A DNA stretch of 64,000 nt from Burkholderia sp. Bp8992 (GTDB lineage Bacteria > Pseudomonadota > Gammaproteobacteria > Burkholderiales > Burkholderiaceae). The notes under the pieces are model-generated. The model saw only the letters and a program-made list of their open reading frames with translations, did no database searches and was not told the origin of the DNA. Both the position numbers and the translations under genes were made by a program. Positions 25,481 to 34,889 of this stretch are shown here, in pieces (position 1 is the stretch's first letter; each line of letters opens with the position of its first letter). The DNA lies in assembly GCF_003853705.1 (NCBI RefSeq), contig NZ_QTQI01000016.1, forward strand, positions 124,001 to 188,000, read 5' to 3'.

Positions 25481-25988
25481 TGTTTGAAACACGACATACA
25501 AAGCATGGCGAAAAATAAATAAAAAAATATTCGAGCGGGAATGGTTATTGTTCAGTAAATCGAAAATCAAGATTAATCGATTTAGTGAAATGAAGTTAAT
25601 GAACCAAGTTTCGACGTATTTGGGAAATTATATCGATGCACGTATCGCTTTCTTGAACGATGCGTGACCGTACCGGAAAGGAGAGAGGCGGGGAGGCAAT
25701 CGGACTTCGGAGCAGACGCTCGGCGTTCGCATATGGCAGCGTTGTCGTTTCAACATCAGCATCTCGGTCGTGGCCGCGCCCACTGGCCACCGTCGAACGC
25801 CCACACCGAAGCCCGATTACAGGAGGAGGGGGTGCGGCGACCGATGAAGTGGATGGACCGACTCACTCCGAACATGAATAGGACCGCACCGGCGCCGCAC
25901 CTGAGAAGCATATCGACGGGGCAGGCCGCCGCCTATCGGACAGGACTGATTCTGCGCACAAAAAGCCGCGCGATATCCGTGCGCCAGG
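25481..25988. other. Gene-free region between bclA and the leuA leader
   Basis: Bases 25500-25640 are strongly AT-rich for this window and probably carry the bclA promoter. The remainder contains open frames on both strands, including one at 25664-26017 (+), but their composition is irregular and I see no family motif. No sequence resembling the consensus I know for a CepR (lux-type) box was found by eye. Confidence 0.5.
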
Positions 25989-26025
25989 TTGACAGCCCCG
26001 GCCACCCTGTGATTTGATTCCGCCC

Positions 26026-26121
26026 ATGCAAGCCGCCCAGCCCCTCTTCTCGCTACGACTACTAGCCCGTTTCTCCGGGCTGGGTCTGCGGCTGCGCGCT
26101 TTCCATCTGCTTCTTTCCTGA
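26026..26121 (+). CDS. Leucine-rich leader peptide of leuA (attenuation control)
   Basis: A 31-codon ORF with 10 leucine codons, including three CTA codons that are rare in this GC-rich genome and five leucines clustered in LFSLRLLARF and LGLRLR, ending FHLLLS and TGA. It stands 240 bases upstream of leuA and is followed by a hairpin and T run. Leader peptides loaded with the regulated amino acid are the sensing element of transcription attenuation: ribosome stalling at Leu codons when charged tRNA-Leu is scarce prevents terminator formation. A TTGACA at 25989-25994 is a candidate -35 element; a matching -10 near 26012 would put the start of RNA almost at the ATG, so the peptide may be read from a leaderless message. 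Confidence 0.75.
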   Translation: MQAAQPLFSLRLLARFSGLGLRLRAFHLLLS

Positions 26122-26151
26122 AGCGCCAGATTTCCCCCGTATCACCGACCT

Positions 26152-26190
26152 GGCCCCGGTTATCGACCGGCGCCTGAGTTCGTCTTTTTT
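26152..26190 (+). terminator. Attenuator-like hairpin and T run before leuA
   Basis: GGCCCCGGT (26152-26160), loop TATCG, and ACCGGCGCC (26166-26174) form an 8-base-pair stem with one C-C mismatch. Six T follow at 26185-26190, about ten bases later, a little far for an ideal terminator. The GCGCC just after the leader stop (26123-26127) can pair with GGCGC in the 3' arm, offering the alternative fold expected of an attenuator. Confidence 0.5.
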
Positions 26191-26360
26191 CCGTATCGCT
26201 CCGCTCCGTCCCGGTCGCCCAACCGCCAAGGCTGTCGTTCGCCGTACCGCTTTGCCGTTGTGCCGTTTCATCGCTGTCACCGCTGCGCGCGCAGCCGGCC
26301 TCTCCCGCTGAAGGCCGCCGCGACGCGGTTTCCCGACCAACCGACCGAGGACCGAACACC

Positions 26361-28073
26361 ATGATGCTGAAGAACCCCGCGACGAAGTACCGACCGTTTA
26401 CGCCCGTCAACCTGCCGAACCGCACGTGGCCGTCGCGCACGATCACGCAGGCGCCGATCTGGATGAGCACCGACCTGCGCGACGGCAACCAGGCGCTGTT
26501 CGAGCCGATGGACGCCGCGCGCAAGATGCGGATGTTCAAGACGCTGGTCGCGATCGGCTTCAAGGAGATCGAGGTCGCGTTTCCGTCGGCGTCCGAGACC
26601 GATTTCAACTTCGTGCGCGAGCTGATCGAAGGTGGCCACATTCCCGACGACGTGACGATCGAGGTGCTCACGCAGGCGCGCGACGACCTGATCGAGCGCA
26701 CGTTCGAGTCGCTGCGCGGCGCGAAGCGCGCGATCGTGCACCTGTACAACGCAACGGCGCCGGAATTCCGCAAGATCGTGTTCGGCCTCGAGCGCGACGG
26801 CGTGAAGCAGCTCGCGGTGAACGCGGCGCGCACGATCAAGCGCTTCGCCGACGCGGCGACCGACACGCACTTCACGCTGCAATACAGCCCCGAAACCTTC
26901 ACGGCGACCGAGCTCGACTTCGCGAAGGAAGTCTGCGACGCCGTGTTCGACGTGTGGCAGCCGACGCCCGCGCACAAGGCGATCGTGAACCTGCCGGCGA
27001 CCGTCGAAGTCGGCACGCCGAACTTCTACGCGGACCAGATCGAGTGGATGCACCGCAACCTCGCGCGCCGTGACGCGCTGATCCTGTCCGTGCATCCGCA
27101 CAACGACCGCGGCACCGCGGTCGCGGCGGCCGAGCTCGCGGTGATGGCCGGCGCCGATCGCATCGAAGGCTGCCTGTTCGGCAACGGCGAACGCACCGGC
27201 AACGTCGATCTCGTCACGCTCGCGCTGAACCTGTACACGCAGGGCGTCGATCCGGGCCTCGATTTCTCGCAGATCAACGAAGTTGCGCGCACGTCCGAGG
27301 AATGCACGCAGTTGCCGATCCACCCGCGCCATCCGTATGTCGGCGACCTCGTGTTCACCGCGTTCTCCGGCTCGCACCAGGACGCAATCAAGAAGGGCTT
27401 CGCGGTGCAGCGTCCCGACGCCGTGTGGGAAATGCCGTATCTGCCGATCGATCCGAGCGATCTCGGTCGCACGTACGATTCGATCATTCGCGTGAACAGC
27501 CAGTCGGGCAAGGGCGGTATCGCGTACCTGCTCGAACAGGGCTATGGCGTCGCGTTGCCGCGCCGTTTGCAGGTCGATTTCAGCGCGGCCGTGCAGCGCC
27601 TGACCGACGACAGCGGCCACGAGGTGACGAGCGCGCAGATCTGGACGCTGTTCCAGCAGGAATACGTCGAAGGCGATGCGCCGCTGCGTTACGTCGGCCA
27701 TGAGTTGACCGAGCGCGACGGCCGCGAGTCGATCGTGCTGACCGCCGACGTACACGGCGAGCGCCGCGTGCTGCGCGGCGAAGGCAACGGCCCGCTCGAT
27801 GCGTTGATGCATGCGCTGCGCACGCCGCTGCGGATCCAGCACTACGAGGAACGTGCGTTGTCGCAGGGCGCCGATGCGAAGGCGATCGCAATTGCCGAGC
27901 TGGCCGGTTCCGGCGTGCGCGGCAGCGCGTTCGGCGTCGGCATCGATGCGAACCTGACGACCGCGTCGATCCGCGCGGTGATCGGCGGTGTCAATCGCGC
28001 GTATGCGCGCGCCGACGAAGCGGCGCAGGCGACGTTCTTTGACGTCGAGCGTGCGGTGAAGGCTGTCGCATAA
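26361..28073 (+). CDS. leuA: 2-isopropylmalate synthase
   Basis: A 570-residue enzyme that condenses acetyl-CoA with 2-oxoisovalerate in the first committed step of leucine synthesis. It is of the longer LeuA type beginning near [20 protein letters not shown]. Catalytic features are [29 protein letters not shown], the metal-binding HPHNDRGTA and a [10 protein letters not shown] loop. The C-terminal part (residues about 440-570) is the regulatory dimer domain that binds leucine. The start is ATG 26361 with a GAGGA-like site upstream; the second ATG (26364) is possible. No other leu genes follow. Control is probably by the leader peptide upstream plus feedback inhibition. Confidence 0.95.
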   Translation: MMLKNPATKYRPFTPVNLPNRTWPSRTITQAPIWMSTDLRDGNQALFEPMDAARKMRMFKTLVAIGFKEIEVAFPSASETDFNFVRELIEGGHIPDDVTIEVLTQARDDLIERTFESLRGAKRAIVHLYNATAPEFRKIVFGLERDGVKQLAVNAARTIKRFADAATDTHFTLQYSPETFTATELDFAKEVCDAVFDVWQPTPAHKAIVNLPATVEVGTPNFYADQIEWMHRNLARRDALILSVHPHNDRGTAVAAAELAVMAGADRIEGCLFGNGERTGNVDLVTLALNLYTQGVDPGLDFSQINEVARTSEECTQLPIHPRHPYVGDLVFTAFSGSHQDAIKKGFAVQRPDAVWEMPYLPIDPSDLGRTYDSIIRVNSQSGKGGIAYLLEQGYGVALPRRLQVDFSAAVQRLTDDSGHEVTSAQIWTLFQQEYVEGDAPLRYVGHELTERDGRESIVLTADVHGERRVLRGEGNGPLDALMHALRTPLRIQHYEERALSQGADAKAIAIAELAGSGVRGSAFGVGIDANLTTASIRAVIGGVNRAYARADEAAQATFFDVERAVKAVA

Positions 28074-29046
28074 GGGGCGCGGTGATGGCCGCGCCGGGGG
28101 GCTCCGGTGCGGCTGCTTCGCTGGCAGTTTCGTTGCTGCTGCACGACCCGGCAAGTGCGTCGTGCAGCGCTTTCTTCATGAAGTCTACCCACGCGCGCGT
28201 TTTCGCATCGACGAGCTGGCGCGACGGATACACCAGAAACACTCTCACGTCGTCTGCGCGATAGTCGGGCAGCACGCGCAGAAGCGCACCCGAACGCAGC
28301 GCGTCGTCCACCACGAAATCCGGCAGCAGGCCGATACCTGCCCCTTCCGCTACCGCGATCGCCAGCGATGCCGCGATGTCGGCCGTCATGGCCGGTTCGA
28401 ACGCGATCGTTTCCGAAGCCGAGCCGTTCGTCAGCGTCCATTCACGCGCCGGGTAGGCGGGCGCGACCAGTTGCACGCAGCGATGCCGTGCGAGGGCGCG
28501 CGGCGAGTCCGGCGTTCCGTGGCGTGCGACATACGCGGGCGATGCGCACAGCACGCTGCGGATCCTGCCGACGTCGATCGCGACCTGATCGGAACTCGGC
28601 AGGCTCGGCATCGCGATCACCGCGACGTCGTAACTGCCGCGGATCAGGTCCGGCACTTGCGGTGCGAGCGTCAGGTCGACGCAGACGTCCGGATAGCACG
28701 CCTGAAAGCGCGCGATGAGCGGCATCACGAAGCGGTTCGCGATACTCGCGCTGCAGTGCGCGCGCAGCCGGCCGTGCGGATGCCGTTGCGCGCCGCGGGC
28801 CTCACGTTCGCTCGCGGCGACGGCGAGCATGATGTCGCGTGCCCGTGCGAGGTAGCGTTCGCCGGCCTCGGTCAGGCACATCGAGCGCGTCGTGCGGTTC
28901 AGCAGCCGGATGCCGAGGTGCGTCTCGAGCGACGCGATCGTGCGGCTCACGTACGCGGTCGTGAGGTGGAGCCGCTTGCCGGTCTCGGTGAAGGTCCCCG
29001 CGTCGGCGAGCGTGACGAATACCTGCATGCTTTGAATCAGATCCAT
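27991..29046 (-). CDS. LysR family transcriptional regulator
   Basis: A 351-residue regulator from ATG 29046 ([19 protein letters not shown]). The N-terminal winged helix is clear ([39 protein letters not shown]), followed by a periplasmic-binding-like effector domain ([39 protein letters not shown]). LysR proteins are usually about 300 residues; here about 50 extra, proline- and arginine-rich residues run past the normal end and overlap the convergent leuA 3' end by 83 bases. That tail may have arisen by loss of the original stop codon. The target is unknown; it lies next to, and in tandem with, an AraC gene. Confidence 0.88.
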   Translation of the reverse strand: MDLIQSMQVFVTLADAGTFTETGKRLHLTTAYVSRTIASLETHLGIRLLNRTTRSMCLTEAGERYLARARDIMLAVAASEREARGAQRHPHGRLRAHCSASIANRFVMPLIARFQACYPDVCVDLTLAPQVPDLIRGSYDVAVIAMPSLPSSDQVAIDVGRIRSVLCASPAYVARHGTPDSPRALARHRCVQLVAPAYPAREWTLTNGSASETIAFEPAMTADIAASLAIAVAEGAGIGLLPDFVVDDALRSGALLRVLPDYRADDVRVFLVYPSRQLVDAKTRAWVDFMKKALHDALAGSCSSNETASEAAAPEPPGAAITAPLMRQPSPHARRQRTSPAPLRRRAHTRD

Positions 29047-29148
29047 CGGCGTGGCGCGCGTGTCGGGCGATGCCGCGACTGTAGCGAATGACCCGGCGTG
29101 CCGCGCGCGTCCGCCAGCAATCGATCGTCGCAAAACGGACAGTGCGGC

Positions 29149-29988
29149 TCAGCGCCGCCTGAAGTATTCGCTCGGCGGGACGCCGAGTGCCTTGCGGAAC
29201 ATCGCCGCGAATGCGCTCGGGCTGTCGTAGCCGTGTTCGAGCGCGAGTTCGAGGATCGGCGTGCCGGCCGCGAGGCGCGGCAGGCTCAGCAGCAGCCGGG
29301 CATGGCGGCACCACGCGCCGTGCGTCATCCCCGTTTCCCGTTTGAAGGTGCGCGCGAGCGTGCGCTCGTTCATGTGCGCGCTCCGCGCCCACGACTGCAG
29401 CGTGACGGCCGTCGATGGTGCGCTGATCAGTTGCGTACACAGCGCGGCGAGCGCCGGATGGCGAGGCATCGGCACATGCAGCGACAGCAGCGGCGCGATT
29501 TCGATTTCATCGAGGATCAGTGCGAGCACGCGGCCCGCGCGGTGCGCGAGGTCATAGTCGGCCGGTAGGTCGCAGGCGGTCACGATCAGTTCGCGCAGCA
29601 GCGTGCCGACTCCAATCACGCGGCATTCACGCGGCAGGCTCGGCCGCACTTCCTGCGCAACGAACACCGTGCGCATCTGTACGTCACCGGCCATGCGAAT
29701 CTCGTGCTGCGTGCCACCCGGCACCCAGACCGCTCGGCCCGTCGGCACGACCCAGCTGCCGGCGTCCGCATGCACGAGCATCACGCCGGAAATCGCGTGA
29801 ATCAGCTGGCCGTGCCGATGCGAATGCGGCGGATAGGCGATGCCGGCCGCCGCGTCCGACGCGACGGCGGCGATCTGCTTGTGCTTGTCCTTGCGCTCGA
29901 GCGCGCTGAAGAATTGATTCACGTGTCCTTTTCTCGACGACGAATGCGCTTTGCGCGCGAGATCGACCGACCGGGTCGAAATTACCAT
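29149..29988 (-). CDS. AraC family regulator with N-terminal cupin domain
   Basis: A 279-residue protein from ATG 29988 (MVISTRSVDLARKAH). The N-terminal cupin has PPHSHRHGQLIHAISGVM and a PTGRAVWVPGGTQHEIRM metal/ligand-binding pattern. The C-terminal AraC DNA-binding domain has MNERTLARTFKRETGMTHG and LALEHGYDSPSAFAAMFRKALGVPP in overlapping pieces. It is divergent from the efflux operon, with only 34 bases between the start codons, so it most likely controls that operon and itself from shared promoter DNA. Confidence 0.9.
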   Translation of the reverse strand: MVISTRSVDLARKAHSSSRKGHVNQFFSALERKDKHKQIAAVASDAAAGIAYPPHSHRHGQLIHAISGVMLVHADAGSWVVPTGRAVWVPGGTQHEIRMAGDVQMRTVFVAQEVRPSLPRECRVIGVGTLLRELIVTACDLPADYDLAHRAGRVLALILDEIEIAPLLSLHVPMPRHPALAALCTQLISAPSTAVTLQSWARSAHMNERTLARTFKRETGMTHGAWCRHARLLLSLPRLAAGTPILELALEHGYDSPSAFAAMFRKALGVPPSEYFRRR

Positions 29989-30022
29989 AGCCCCATCGTT
30001 TTTGTTCGATTGCCATTGCACG

Positions 30023-31477
30023 ATGCGCGCCTCGTTATTGCCTCCGGCTTCCCTTCGTTCATCCGTCGTCGTCGCGCTGCTGAGCGCGGCGATGCTGGCC
30101 GCGTGTTCGGTCGGCGAGCCGTACCGTCCACCCGCACCTGACGCGGTGCGCACCGGGCCGTTCGACGCGGTGGCCGACGTGCCGGTCACGGCGGCCGGTG
30201 AACCGCCGGCGCGCTGGTGGCGGCTCTACGACGATCTCGTGCTCGATGGCCTCGTGCGCGATGCGCTCGCCCGGAACCGCGATCTCGCGGCAGCCGTCGC
30301 TCGGGTCGAGCGTGCGCGTGCGGTGTTCGACGAGGCCGGCGCGGCACGGCTGCCTGACACGACGGCCGGGTTCGGCGTTGACTACGGCAAACACGCGCCC
30401 GATCAGATCGTCGCGGCGGCCAAGGGCACCGACGCGCGTACGCGCTGGGGCTTCGCGCCGTCGTTCTCGCTGTCGTGGGAGGTCGATCTGTGGGGTCGCG
30501 TGCGCAGCCTGGTCGACGCCGCGCGCGCGGACGCCGACGCGGTGCAGGCCGCGTCCGACGCGATGCGCGTCGTGGTGGCCGCCGAGACGACGGCCGCGTA
30601 TGCGCAGGTCTGTGCGTATGGCGAGCGGATCGACGTGGCCGAGCAGTCGGTCGGGATCGCGGACCGGCTGGCCGCGCTGACGGCGAAGCAGCGCGCGCAC
30701 GGGCTCGTGTCCGATCTCGAAGTGGTGCGTTCGCGCGCATTCGCGGACGACACGCGCGCCGACCTGCCCGCGCTCGTCGGCTCGCGTCGCGCGGCGCTGT
30801 ACGAACTTGCGGTGCTGACCGGTCGTGCGCCCGGCGCGCTGCCCGACGCAGCCGCTCATTGCCGCACCGCACCGGTGCTCGCACGGCCGTTCCCGGTCGG
30901 CGACGGCGCGTCGCTGCTGCGCCGCCGCCCCGACCTGCGCGAGAGCGAACGCCAGCTGGCCGCCGCGAATGCGCGGATCGGCGTGGCGACGGCCGAGTTG
31001 TATCCGTCGATTTCGCTCGGCGGCTCGGTGAACTGGCTGTCGACCGGCGGCGATCCGTCGACGCTCGGCGACAAGTACGCGATCGCATGGGGCGTCGGGC
31101 CGCTGATTACGTGGCGGTTTCCGAACCTGGCGGCGAGCCGCGCACGGCTCGCGCAGGCGCGCGCCGACGACACACTCGCCCGCGTGCAATTCGATGCACA
31201 GGTGTTGCGCGCGCTGAAGGAAACCGAACAGGCGCTCGCGCAGTACGGCGCCGCATGGCGCCGCCGCGCCGCGCTCGAAACCGCACGTGGCGAGCATGCG
31301 CGCGCCTATCGCCTCGCCGAGCTGAACTACGAGGCCGGCGCACTCGATTTCCTCAGCGTGCTCGACGCGCAGCGCAGCCTCGTCGCGGTCGATGCGGCGC
31401 TGGCCGAATCGACACAGCAGGTCGCGCTCGACCAGGTCGCCGTATTCAAGGCGCTCGGAGGTGGCTGGCAACCGTAG
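30023..31477 (+). CDS. Outer membrane efflux lipoprotein (NodT/OprM family)
   Basis: A 484-residue TolC-like channel subunit. From ATG 30023 the product has a lipoprotein signal (VVVALLSAAMLAAC), then the family start SVGEPYRPPAP, two OEP repeats with long alpha-helical barrels (SFSLSWEVDLWGRVRSLVDA and LITWRFPNLAASRARL are the family hallmarks), and a YEAGALDFLSVLDAQRSL end. It forms the outer membrane exit duct of a tripartite pump. It is the first gene of an operon with the adaptor and inner membrane transporter that follow. Its start lies 34 bases from the divergent AraC regulator. Confidence 0.93.
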   Translation: MRASLLPPASLRSSVVVALLSAAMLAACSVGEPYRPPAPDAVRTGPFDAVADVPVTAAGEPPARWWRLYDDLVLDGLVRDALARNRDLAAAVARVERARAVFDEAGAARLPDTTAGFGVDYGKHAPDQIVAAAKGTDARTRWGFAPSFSLSWEVDLWGRVRSLVDAARADADAVQAASDAMRVVVAAETTAAYAQVCAYGERIDVAEQSVGIADRLAALTAKQRAHGLVSDLEVVRSRAFADDTRADLPALVGSRRAALYELAVLTGRAPGALPDAAAHCRTAPVLARPFPVGDGASLLRRRPDLRESERQLAAANARIGVATAELYPSISLGGSVNWLSTGGDPSTLGDKYAIAWGVGPLITWRFPNLAASRARLAQARADDTLARVQFDAQVLRALKETEQALAQYGAAWRRRAALETARGEHARAYRLAELNYEAGALDFLSVLDAQRSLVAVDAALAESTQQVALDQVAVFKALGGGWQP

Positions 31478-31536
31478 CCGGCTGCGCTCGCTGCGCCCCT
31501 GTCCGTTCTCTTGCAAGCCCACTCTTCATTCCGATC

Positions 31537-32661
31537 ATGAGCACGACTGCCGTACCCGAAAAAGCCAAAACCTCCCGGTTCTCCCGGCGCCAACTGATTG
31601 CCGCGGGCGTCGTGCTCGCCGTCATCGCGTTTGCCGCGTTCGGCTCGCACTGGTGGACCGTCGGCCGTTTCATCGAGGGCACCGACGACGCGTATGTCCG
31701 CGCCGACGTCGTGACCGTCAGTTCGCGCGTATCGGGATACGTCGCGCAGGTCACCGTCGACGACAACCAGCCGGTGAAGCGCGGCGACGTGCTCGTACGG
31801 CTCGACGATCGCGACTATCGCGCGAAAGTCGACGAGGCGCAGGCTGCCGTCGCGGCGGCCGATGCGACGCTGCAGGCCGAGCAGGCAGCGGCCGCGACGC
31901 TCGACGCTCAGGTCGGCCAGCAGCGCAGCCAGATCGCGCAGGCCGACGCCGACGCGGCCGCCGCACGTGCCGAGGCCGCGCGGCGCGACGCCGATGCGAC
32001 GCGCTACCGGCAACTGCTCGCCGAATCGGCTGCGAGCGGACAGCGCTGGGAGCAGGCCCACGCGGACGCGCTGAAGGCGCGCGCCGAGCTGGCCCGCGCC
32101 GGCGCGGCCGTGCGGGTGCAGACCGACCAGCAGACCGTGCTGCAGCGCCGCCGCAAACAGAGCACGGCCGCGATCGCGCAGGCACGTGCGCGGCTCGCGG
32201 CCGTCCAGGCGAAGCTTGCGCTCGCGCAGCTCGATCTCGACCACACGGTGATCAGTGCGACGCGCGACGGCAATGTCGGCCAGCGCGCGGTGCGCGCGGG
32301 CCAGTACGTCGAAGTCGGGATGCCGCTGCTCGCGGTGGTGCCGCTGAGCGACGTGTACGTCGTCGCGAACTTCAAGGAAACGCAGCTCGGCGCGATGCAC
32401 GACGGCCAGCCCGTCGAGATCGACGTCGACACCTATTCGGGCCGCACGCTGCATGGCCGCGTGATCGGCCTGGCACCAGGCTCCGGCGCGCAGTTCGCGC
32501 TGCTGCCGCCAGACAACGCGACCGGCAACTTCACGAAGATCGTACAGCGCATCCCGGTGAAGATCCGCGTCGATGCGCCGCCGGCCGGCGTCGTGCTGCG
32601 GCCCGGCATGTCGGTGATCGCGCGCGTCGACACGCGCGGCACGCAGGGGGCCGGCTCGTGA
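31537..32661 (+). CDS. EmrA-like HlyD-family periplasmic adaptor
   Basis: A 374-residue membrane fusion protein. One N-terminal transmembrane helix (LIAAGVVLAVIAFAAFGSHW) is followed by the biotinyl-lipoyl half (TDDAYVRADVVTVSSRVSGY, with VTVDDNQPVKRGDVLVRLDD), a long alanine-rich coiled-coil hairpin (about residues 90-220), the second lipoyl half (LAQLDLDHTVISATRDGNVG) and a beta-barrel end. It bridges the EmrB-like transporter and the outer membrane channel. Its stop overlaps the transporter start (GTGA), indicating coupled translation. Confidence 0.92.
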   Translation: MSTTAVPEKAKTSRFSRRQLIAAGVVLAVIAFAAFGSHWWTVGRFIEGTDDAYVRADVVTVSSRVSGYVAQVTVDDNQPVKRGDVLVRLDDRDYRAKVDEAQAAVAAADATLQAEQAAAATLDAQVGQQRSQIAQADADAAAARAEAARRDADATRYRQLLAESAASGQRWEQAHADALKARAELARAGAAVRVQTDQQTVLQRRRKQSTAAIAQARARLAAVQAKLALAQLDLDHTVISATRDGNVGQRAVRAGQYVEVGMPLLAVVPLSDVYVVANFKETQLGAMHDGQPVEIDVDTYSGRTLHGRVIGLAPGSGAQFALLPPDNATGNFTKIVQRIPVKIRVDAPPAGVVLRPGMSVIARVDTRGTQGAGS

Positions 32662-34241
32662 CCGCGGCGACCGCACAGGCTGCGCACGAAGACGCCGTTT
32701 CGCTGCGCGCGTGGGTCGCCGTGCTCGGCGGCGTGTTCGGCTGCTTCATGGCCGGGATGAACGTGCACGTGACCAACGCATCGCTGCCCGACATCCGCGG
32801 CTCGCTCGGCGCGAGCTTCGAGGAAGGCTCGTGGATCACCACCGCATACCTGGTCGCCGAGATCGTCGTGATTCCGCTCACCGGCTGGCTCGTGCAGGTG
32901 TTTTCTGCGCGGCGCGTACTGCTGGTCGGCGCGACCGGCTTCCTCGCATTTTCGCTCGCGTGCTCGGTCGCGCCGAGCATCTCGACGATGATCGTCGCGC
33001 GTGCGCTGCAGGGCGCGTTCGGCGGCGTGCTGATTCCGCTGTCGTTCCAGCTGATCGTCACTGAATTGCCGTCGTCGAAGCACCCGCTCGGGATGGCGCT
33101 GTTCGCGATTGCGAACAACGTTGCGCAGGCGGCCGGGCCGTCGATCGGCGGTTGGCTGACCGACATGTATTCGTGGCGCTGGATCTTCTACCTGCAGATT
33201 CCGCCGGCGATCGCGCTGGTCGCGGCGATCGGCTGGGCGATCCGGCCCGTGCCCGTTCAGCTCGGGATGCTCAGGCGGGCCGACTGGTTCGGCATCGCGA
33301 CGATGGCGGTGGGTTTGAGCGCGCTGCAGATCGTGCTGGAGGAGGGCGGGCGCAAGGACTGGTTCGCATCGGACCTGATCGTCGAGCTGTCGATCGTCGC
33401 GGCGGCGGGGCTGGCCGCGTTCGTCGCGATCGAGCTGCGGCGCAAGGAGCCGTTCATCAACCTGCGCCTGCTCGGCCAGTACAACTTCGGGATCGCGAGC
33501 CTGATGCAGTTCCTGTTCGGCGCGGTGGTGTTCGGCGTGGTGTTCCTCGTGCCGAACTACTTTGCCGAGCTGCATGGCTACAGCGCGCGCGACATCGGCC
33601 TCGCGATGATTCCGTACGGGCTCGTGCAGTTCGCGATGTCGTTCCTGACGCCGCCGCTGATGCGCCGCACCAGCCCGCGCACGACAATCGTGCTCGGCTT
33701 CGTGCTGGTCGCGGCCGGCTGCCTGATGAACATCCACCTCGACGCCGATGCGGCATCGAACGTGATCGTCCCGTCGCTGATCGTGCGCGGAATCGGGCAG
33801 TCGTTCGTCGTGATCGCGCTGGCCGTGATGGCCGTCGACGGGATCGAGAAGGCACAGCTCGGCTCCGCGTCGGGCGTGTTCAACATGGTCCGCAACGTCG
33901 GCGGCGCGATCGGCATCGCGGTGATGAGCCAGATCGTCGTCGAGCGGCAGAAGCTGCACGCGATGCGCATCGGCGAGGCCGTCACGCCGTTTTCCGAAGC
34001 GTTCCAGGAACGCATGGCAATGCTCGCGCGGCTGCTCGCACGCGTGCATGCGCCGCGCGCGGACGTGCTGCCCGGCGGGTCGATCTCCGGCGTGCACGAG
34101 CTGGCGCTCGGGCTCGTGAACCAGCGCGTGATGCGCGAGGCGCTGTTGATGGCATACAGCGATACATTCCTGATCGCCGGAATCGCAATGATTGGGTGTA
34201 CGGCGGCGGCGTTCGTGTTGAAAGGGAGGAAGCAGGCGTGA
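32658..34241 (+). CDS. EmrB/QacA-type (DHA2) MFS drug exporter
   Basis: A 527-residue transporter starting at GTG 32658 and overlapping the adaptor gene by four bases. It has fourteen predicted membrane helices. Family marks are GMNVHVTNASLPDIRGSLG, WITTAYLVAEIVVIPLTGWL, the GAFGGVLIPLSFQLIV segment and SRWIFY-like WRWIFYLQIPPAI at the end of helix 6. DHA2 proteins export hydrophobic compounds with protons. With the adaptor and outer membrane lipoprotein it forms a complete three-part pump; the substrate (drug, fatty acid, aromatic acid) is not evident. It ends 26 bases from a convergent gene. Confidence 0.93.
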   Translation: MTAATAQAAHEDAVSLRAWVAVLGGVFGCFMAGMNVHVTNASLPDIRGSLGASFEEGSWITTAYLVAEIVVIPLTGWLVQVFSARRVLLVGATGFLAFSLACSVAPSISTMIVARALQGAFGGVLIPLSFQLIVTELPSSKHPLGMALFAIANNVAQAAGPSIGGWLTDMYSWRWIFYLQIPPAIALVAAIGWAIRPVPVQLGMLRRADWFGIATMAVGLSALQIVLEEGGRKDWFASDLIVELSIVAAAGLAAFVAIELRRKEPFINLRLLGQYNFGIASLMQFLFGAVVFGVVFLVPNYFAELHGYSARDIGLAMIPYGLVQFAMSFLTPPLMRRTSPRTTIVLGFVLVAAGCLMNIHLDADAASNVIVPSLIVRGIGQSFVVIALAVMAVDGIEKAQLGSASGVFNMVRNVGGAIGIAVMSQIVVERQKLHAMRIGEAVTPFSEAFQERMAMLARLLARVHAPRADVLPGGSISGVHELALGLVNQRVMREALLMAYSDTFLIAGIAMIGCTAAAFVLKGRKQA

Positions 34242-34267
34242 CGGCGTGAGGGCTTGCCACCGCGCTG

Positions 34268-34870
34268 TTAAACCGCCACTGGCTCCCACGACAGCAGCGG
34301 CGCGAGCGTCTTCGCCTGCGGTAGCCGCATGATCGTGTCCAGCGCGGTGGCCTCGAGGCGGCGGCGCTGCGCAATATCGTGCACCAGCTCGACGCACGTA
34401 TCGACCAGCGCGTCATAGGGCGCCGCGCGGAGTCCGGTTACATAGTCGGGATCGATATCCTGCTCGACGTCGCTCGGAATGCGGCGCAGCTTCGGATGAA
34501 AACCGAGCGTCAGATAGCGCGCATGGTCGATGCCGAGCGTCTTCAGCTTCGCGATGTTGCGCGCGCTGTAGTCCCAGGTTTCGTATTTCGACGTCCAGCG
34601 ATAGATGTTCGTGTGCCACGGCTGTTCGTCGACGTGAATCTGCTCGGTGTTGACGACGATCGTGTCGTCCGGCACGTACTCGGTCGCGGCCGGATCGGCG
34701 AGATGGCAGCCGATCAGGAGGTTCCGCGCGTCGGACCTCATGTCGTTCTTGCTGAAATGCACGACGTGACCGAGATCTTCGAGCCCGTAGGCGATCACTT
34801 CGGCGAGTTCGGTGAATGCGCCCGAGTGCACGTAGCCGGGCGGCCGGACGATGCAGATGTTGTAGTCCAC
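34268..34870 (-). CDS. Glycosyltransferase-like protein with probable internal deletion
   Basis: A 200-residue protein (MDYNICIVRPPGYVHSGAF). The first 140 residues resemble the N-terminal half of a glycosyltransferase family I associate with surface polysaccharide synthesis: FTELAEVIAYGLEDLGHVV, ARNLLIGCHLADP, DTIVVNTEQI, WDYSARNIAKLKTLGI and an LGFHPKLRRIP turn. After EQDIDPDYV the sequence passes straight to a segment (APYDALVDTCVELVHDIAQR) that normally belongs to the extreme C terminus. The expected middle with the VLFYGS-type and nucleotide-sugar-binding motifs is absent, so about 100 residues appear to have been lost in frame. It is probably inactive. It lies 19 bases after the TPR-glycosyltransferase gene in the same direction. 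Confidence 0.62.
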   Translation of the reverse strand: MDYNICIVRPPGYVHSGAFTELAEVIAYGLEDLGHVVHFSKNDMRSDARNLLIGCHLADPAATEYVPDDTIVVNTEQIHVDEQPWHTNIYRWTSKYETWDYSARNIAKLKTLGIDHARYLTLGFHPKLRRIPSDVEQDIDPDYVTGLRAAPYDALVDTCVELVHDIAQRRRLEATALDTIMRLPQAKTLAPLLSWEPVAV

Positions 34871-34889
34871 GACGGGCGCCTCCTTCCGG

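Noticed and set aside
25425-25800. CepR (lux-type) box for the lectin genes
   Set aside because: Expected from known quorum-sensing control, but no sequence close enough to the consensus was found by eye.
25664-26017. 117-codon plus-strand frame between bclA and leuA
   Set aside because: No motif, irregular composition, and it overlaps the candidate promoter of the leucine leader.
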